From Bacteroidota bacterium (GTDB taxonomy: Bacteria; Bacteroidota; Ignavibacteria; Ignavibacteriales; Melioribacteraceae): a stretch of DNA of 64,000 bases. This document shows positions 62,749 through 64,000 of the stretch, piece after piece. A program made the translations under genes and the position numbers. The notes beneath the pieces are model-generated. The model did no database searches. It was not told where the DNA came from and saw only the letters and a list, made by a program, of their open reading frames with translations. Positions within the stretch are counted from its first letter, which is position 1. Each line of letters opens with the position of its first letter. Where the stretch lies: positions 62,001 through 126,000 of the forward strand of contig JAKAEE010000001.1 in assembly GCA_021820065.1 (NCBI GenBank), given 5' to 3'.

Positions 62749-64000
62749 ATGAAAAATATTTTACTGGTTGTGTTAATATTGTTAATGCCGTTAATAGCCT
62801 TCGCGGCGGGCGGTGCCGGCAATCAAAAAGTTGTACTTGCATACAAAATAAAAGATTTGAACATCGCTCTCGATGGAAAACTAACCGAGTCCATTTGGAA
62901 AAATCCGGCGGTTAAGGAATTTGTTCAACGGGATCCGAATGAAGGCGCTCCTGCTACGGAACCTACAGAAGTTTGGGTCGCTTACAATGAATCGAATCTT
63001 TATGTTGCAGCGCGACTCCATGATTCCCATCCGAATCTAATTGATGCAAGCTTGGCGCGCAGAGATTCGCGAATCAATTCCGACTGGTTTACTCTTTATA
63101 TTGATCCCTACAACGACAAAAAAACCGGTTACTACTTTGCAGTTAATGCGGGCGGTACTCAGAGCGACGGCGTTTTATATAATGATAGCTGGGATGATGA
63201 TTCGTGGGATGGAGTATGGGAAGCAAAGACAGCAATCGATTCGGATGGTTGGGTGGTGGAGATGAAAATTCCTTTTTCTCAACTCCGATTTAATTCATCC
63301 AAAGAAATGACCTGGGGTGTAAATTTCGAACGAAATATTAAACGCAATAAAGAAGCCGATTACTTAATTATGGTTCCGAAAAAAGAAAGCGGATTTGTTT
63401 CGCGTTTTGCATCGCTCGAAGGGCTGGACGGAATTCTGCCAAAACAAAGATTGGAAGTCCTTCCTTACATTGTTCAGAAAGCGCAATACCTTGTTCACGA
63501 TGCAAACGATCCGTTCTACAAATCAAATCAGTACAAAACAACTATCGGCGCAGACGTAAAAATCGGTTTGGGCAGCAACTTAACTTTGGACGCAACATTC
63601 AATCCGGATTTTGGTCAAGTCGAGGTTGATCCAGCGGTGATTAATTTATCGGCATTCGAATCTTACTTCGACGAAAAGAGACCGTTCTTTGTTGAAGGCA
63701 ACAACATATTCATGTTTGGAATCGGCGGTGCAAATAATAATTGGGGATTCAACTTTGGCTTGCCGGAATTATTTTACACAAGACGAATCGGTAAAGCTCC
63801 GCATGGAAGTGTTACTTCTGCCGATTATGTTGATTATCCAAGCGTGACAAATATTCTTGGCGCAGCAAAGCTCACCGGAAAAATTGATGAAACAATAACC
63901 ATCGGCGCCATGAGCGCGGTTACGGAAAGAACGTTTGCAACTCTATTTAATAACGGAATCAAAACCGCGCAGCAGGTCGAACCCCTCACACATTACGGCG
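62749..64000 (+). CDS. DUF5916 protein with CBM9-like N-terminal domain (partial)
   Basis: The frame opens at an ATG with AAAAGGT upstream and stays open to the right edge (417 codons). It has a signal peptide (ILLVVLILLMPLIAFAAG). A family-9 carbohydrate-binding-like domain follows (IALDGKLTESIWKNP, EVWVAYNESNLYVAARLHD, then IPFSQLRFN). The DUF5916 outer-membrane part starts next (DATFNPDFGQVEVDPAVINL, SYFDEKRPFFVEGNNIF). Such proteins of 700-800 residues are common surface proteins in Bacteroidota with unknown task. The C-terminal half lies outside the window. Confidence 0.9.
   Translation, partial: MKNILLVVLILLMPLIAFAAGGAGNQKVVLAYKIKDLNIALDGKLTESIWKNPAVKEFVQRDPNEGAPATEPTEVWVAYNESNLYVAARLHDSHPNLIDASLARRDSRINSDWFTLYIDPYNDKKTGYYFAVNAGGTQSDGVLYNDSWDDDSWDGVWEAKTAIDSDGWVVEMKIPFSQLRFNSSKEMTWGVNFERNIKRNKEADYLIMVPKKESGFVSRFASLEGLDGILPKQRLEVLPYIVQKAQYLVHDANDPFYKSNQYKTTIGADVKIGLGSNLTLDATFNPDFGQVEVDPAVINLSAFESYFDEKRPFFVEGNNIFMFGIGGANNNWGFNFGLPELFYTRRIGKAPHGSVTSADYVDYPSVTNILGAAKLTGKIDETITIGAMSAVTERTFATLFNNGIKTAQQVEPLTHYG

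Overview
The window is AT-rich bacterial DNA. It most likely comes from the Ignavibacteria/Chlorobi side of the Bacteroidota. Three signs support this: Por secretion (T9SS) C-terminal sorting domains of the NYPNPFNP type (8088-9635 and 50188-51348), TAnnTTTG-type promoter boxes, and a sugar locus built on one TonB-dependent receptor without a SusD partner. The species cannot be named from the sequence.

Region 1 (1-26.1 kb) is a polyuronide utilisation locus, all on the + strand. It has a hexuronate transporter end, uxaC, a LacI regulator, DUF4861 and DUF4350-like proteins, a TonB receptor, a secreted beta-helix protein, a GntR/LacI hybrid regulator, a cytoplasmic beta-glucuronidase, a sodium symporter, a second beta-helix protein, a GH105 unsaturated uronyl hydrolase, a DUF1961 protein, an oligogalacturonate lyase, a GH2 galactosidase-like enzyme, a sulfatase and a GH28 enzyme. 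Together they should bind pectin-like and glucuronate-bearing, partly sulfated glycans, cut them, import the products and isomerise the uronates. A perfect 16-bp palindrome just after a sigma70-like promoter of the TonB receptor gene, and an 18-bp palindrome at the end of the next gene, look like operators.

Region 2 (26.3-35.8 kb) holds an orphan PAS histidine kinase, a decayed IS481-type transposase and clpB. The first ~250 bp of the clpB region occur twice (28.0 and 33.0 kb). They flank a 4.8-kb islet with a DUF4143 ATPase, a SWIM/SNF2 helicase and a HEPN/MNT pair.

Region 3 (35.8-53.5 kb) is mixed: a BASS-like transporter, a diheme cytochrome, a TrpF-like protein without its catalytic cysteine, an alpha/beta hydrolase, GDPD, a cold-shock protein, a YCF48-like lipoprotein, a Y-family polymerase flanked by palindromic repeats, a three-gene HipBST-type toxin-antitoxin locus with three operator-like sites, an SPFH/unknown/RHH module, PCuAC and SCO copper proteins, a sorted S1/P1 nuclease, a methyltransferase and an RlmD-family enzyme.

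Region 4 (53.8-64 kb) is the conserved rpmH-rnpA-yidD-yidC block followed by a patatin/Omp85 protein, a four-helix-bundle (S23) gene between inverted AT-rich repeats, a TPR plus PD-(D/E)XK pair, an ECF sigma/anti-sigma-like/DUF4252 operon, and the start of a DUF5916 protein that runs off the end. I saw no tRNA, rRNA or CRISPR array.
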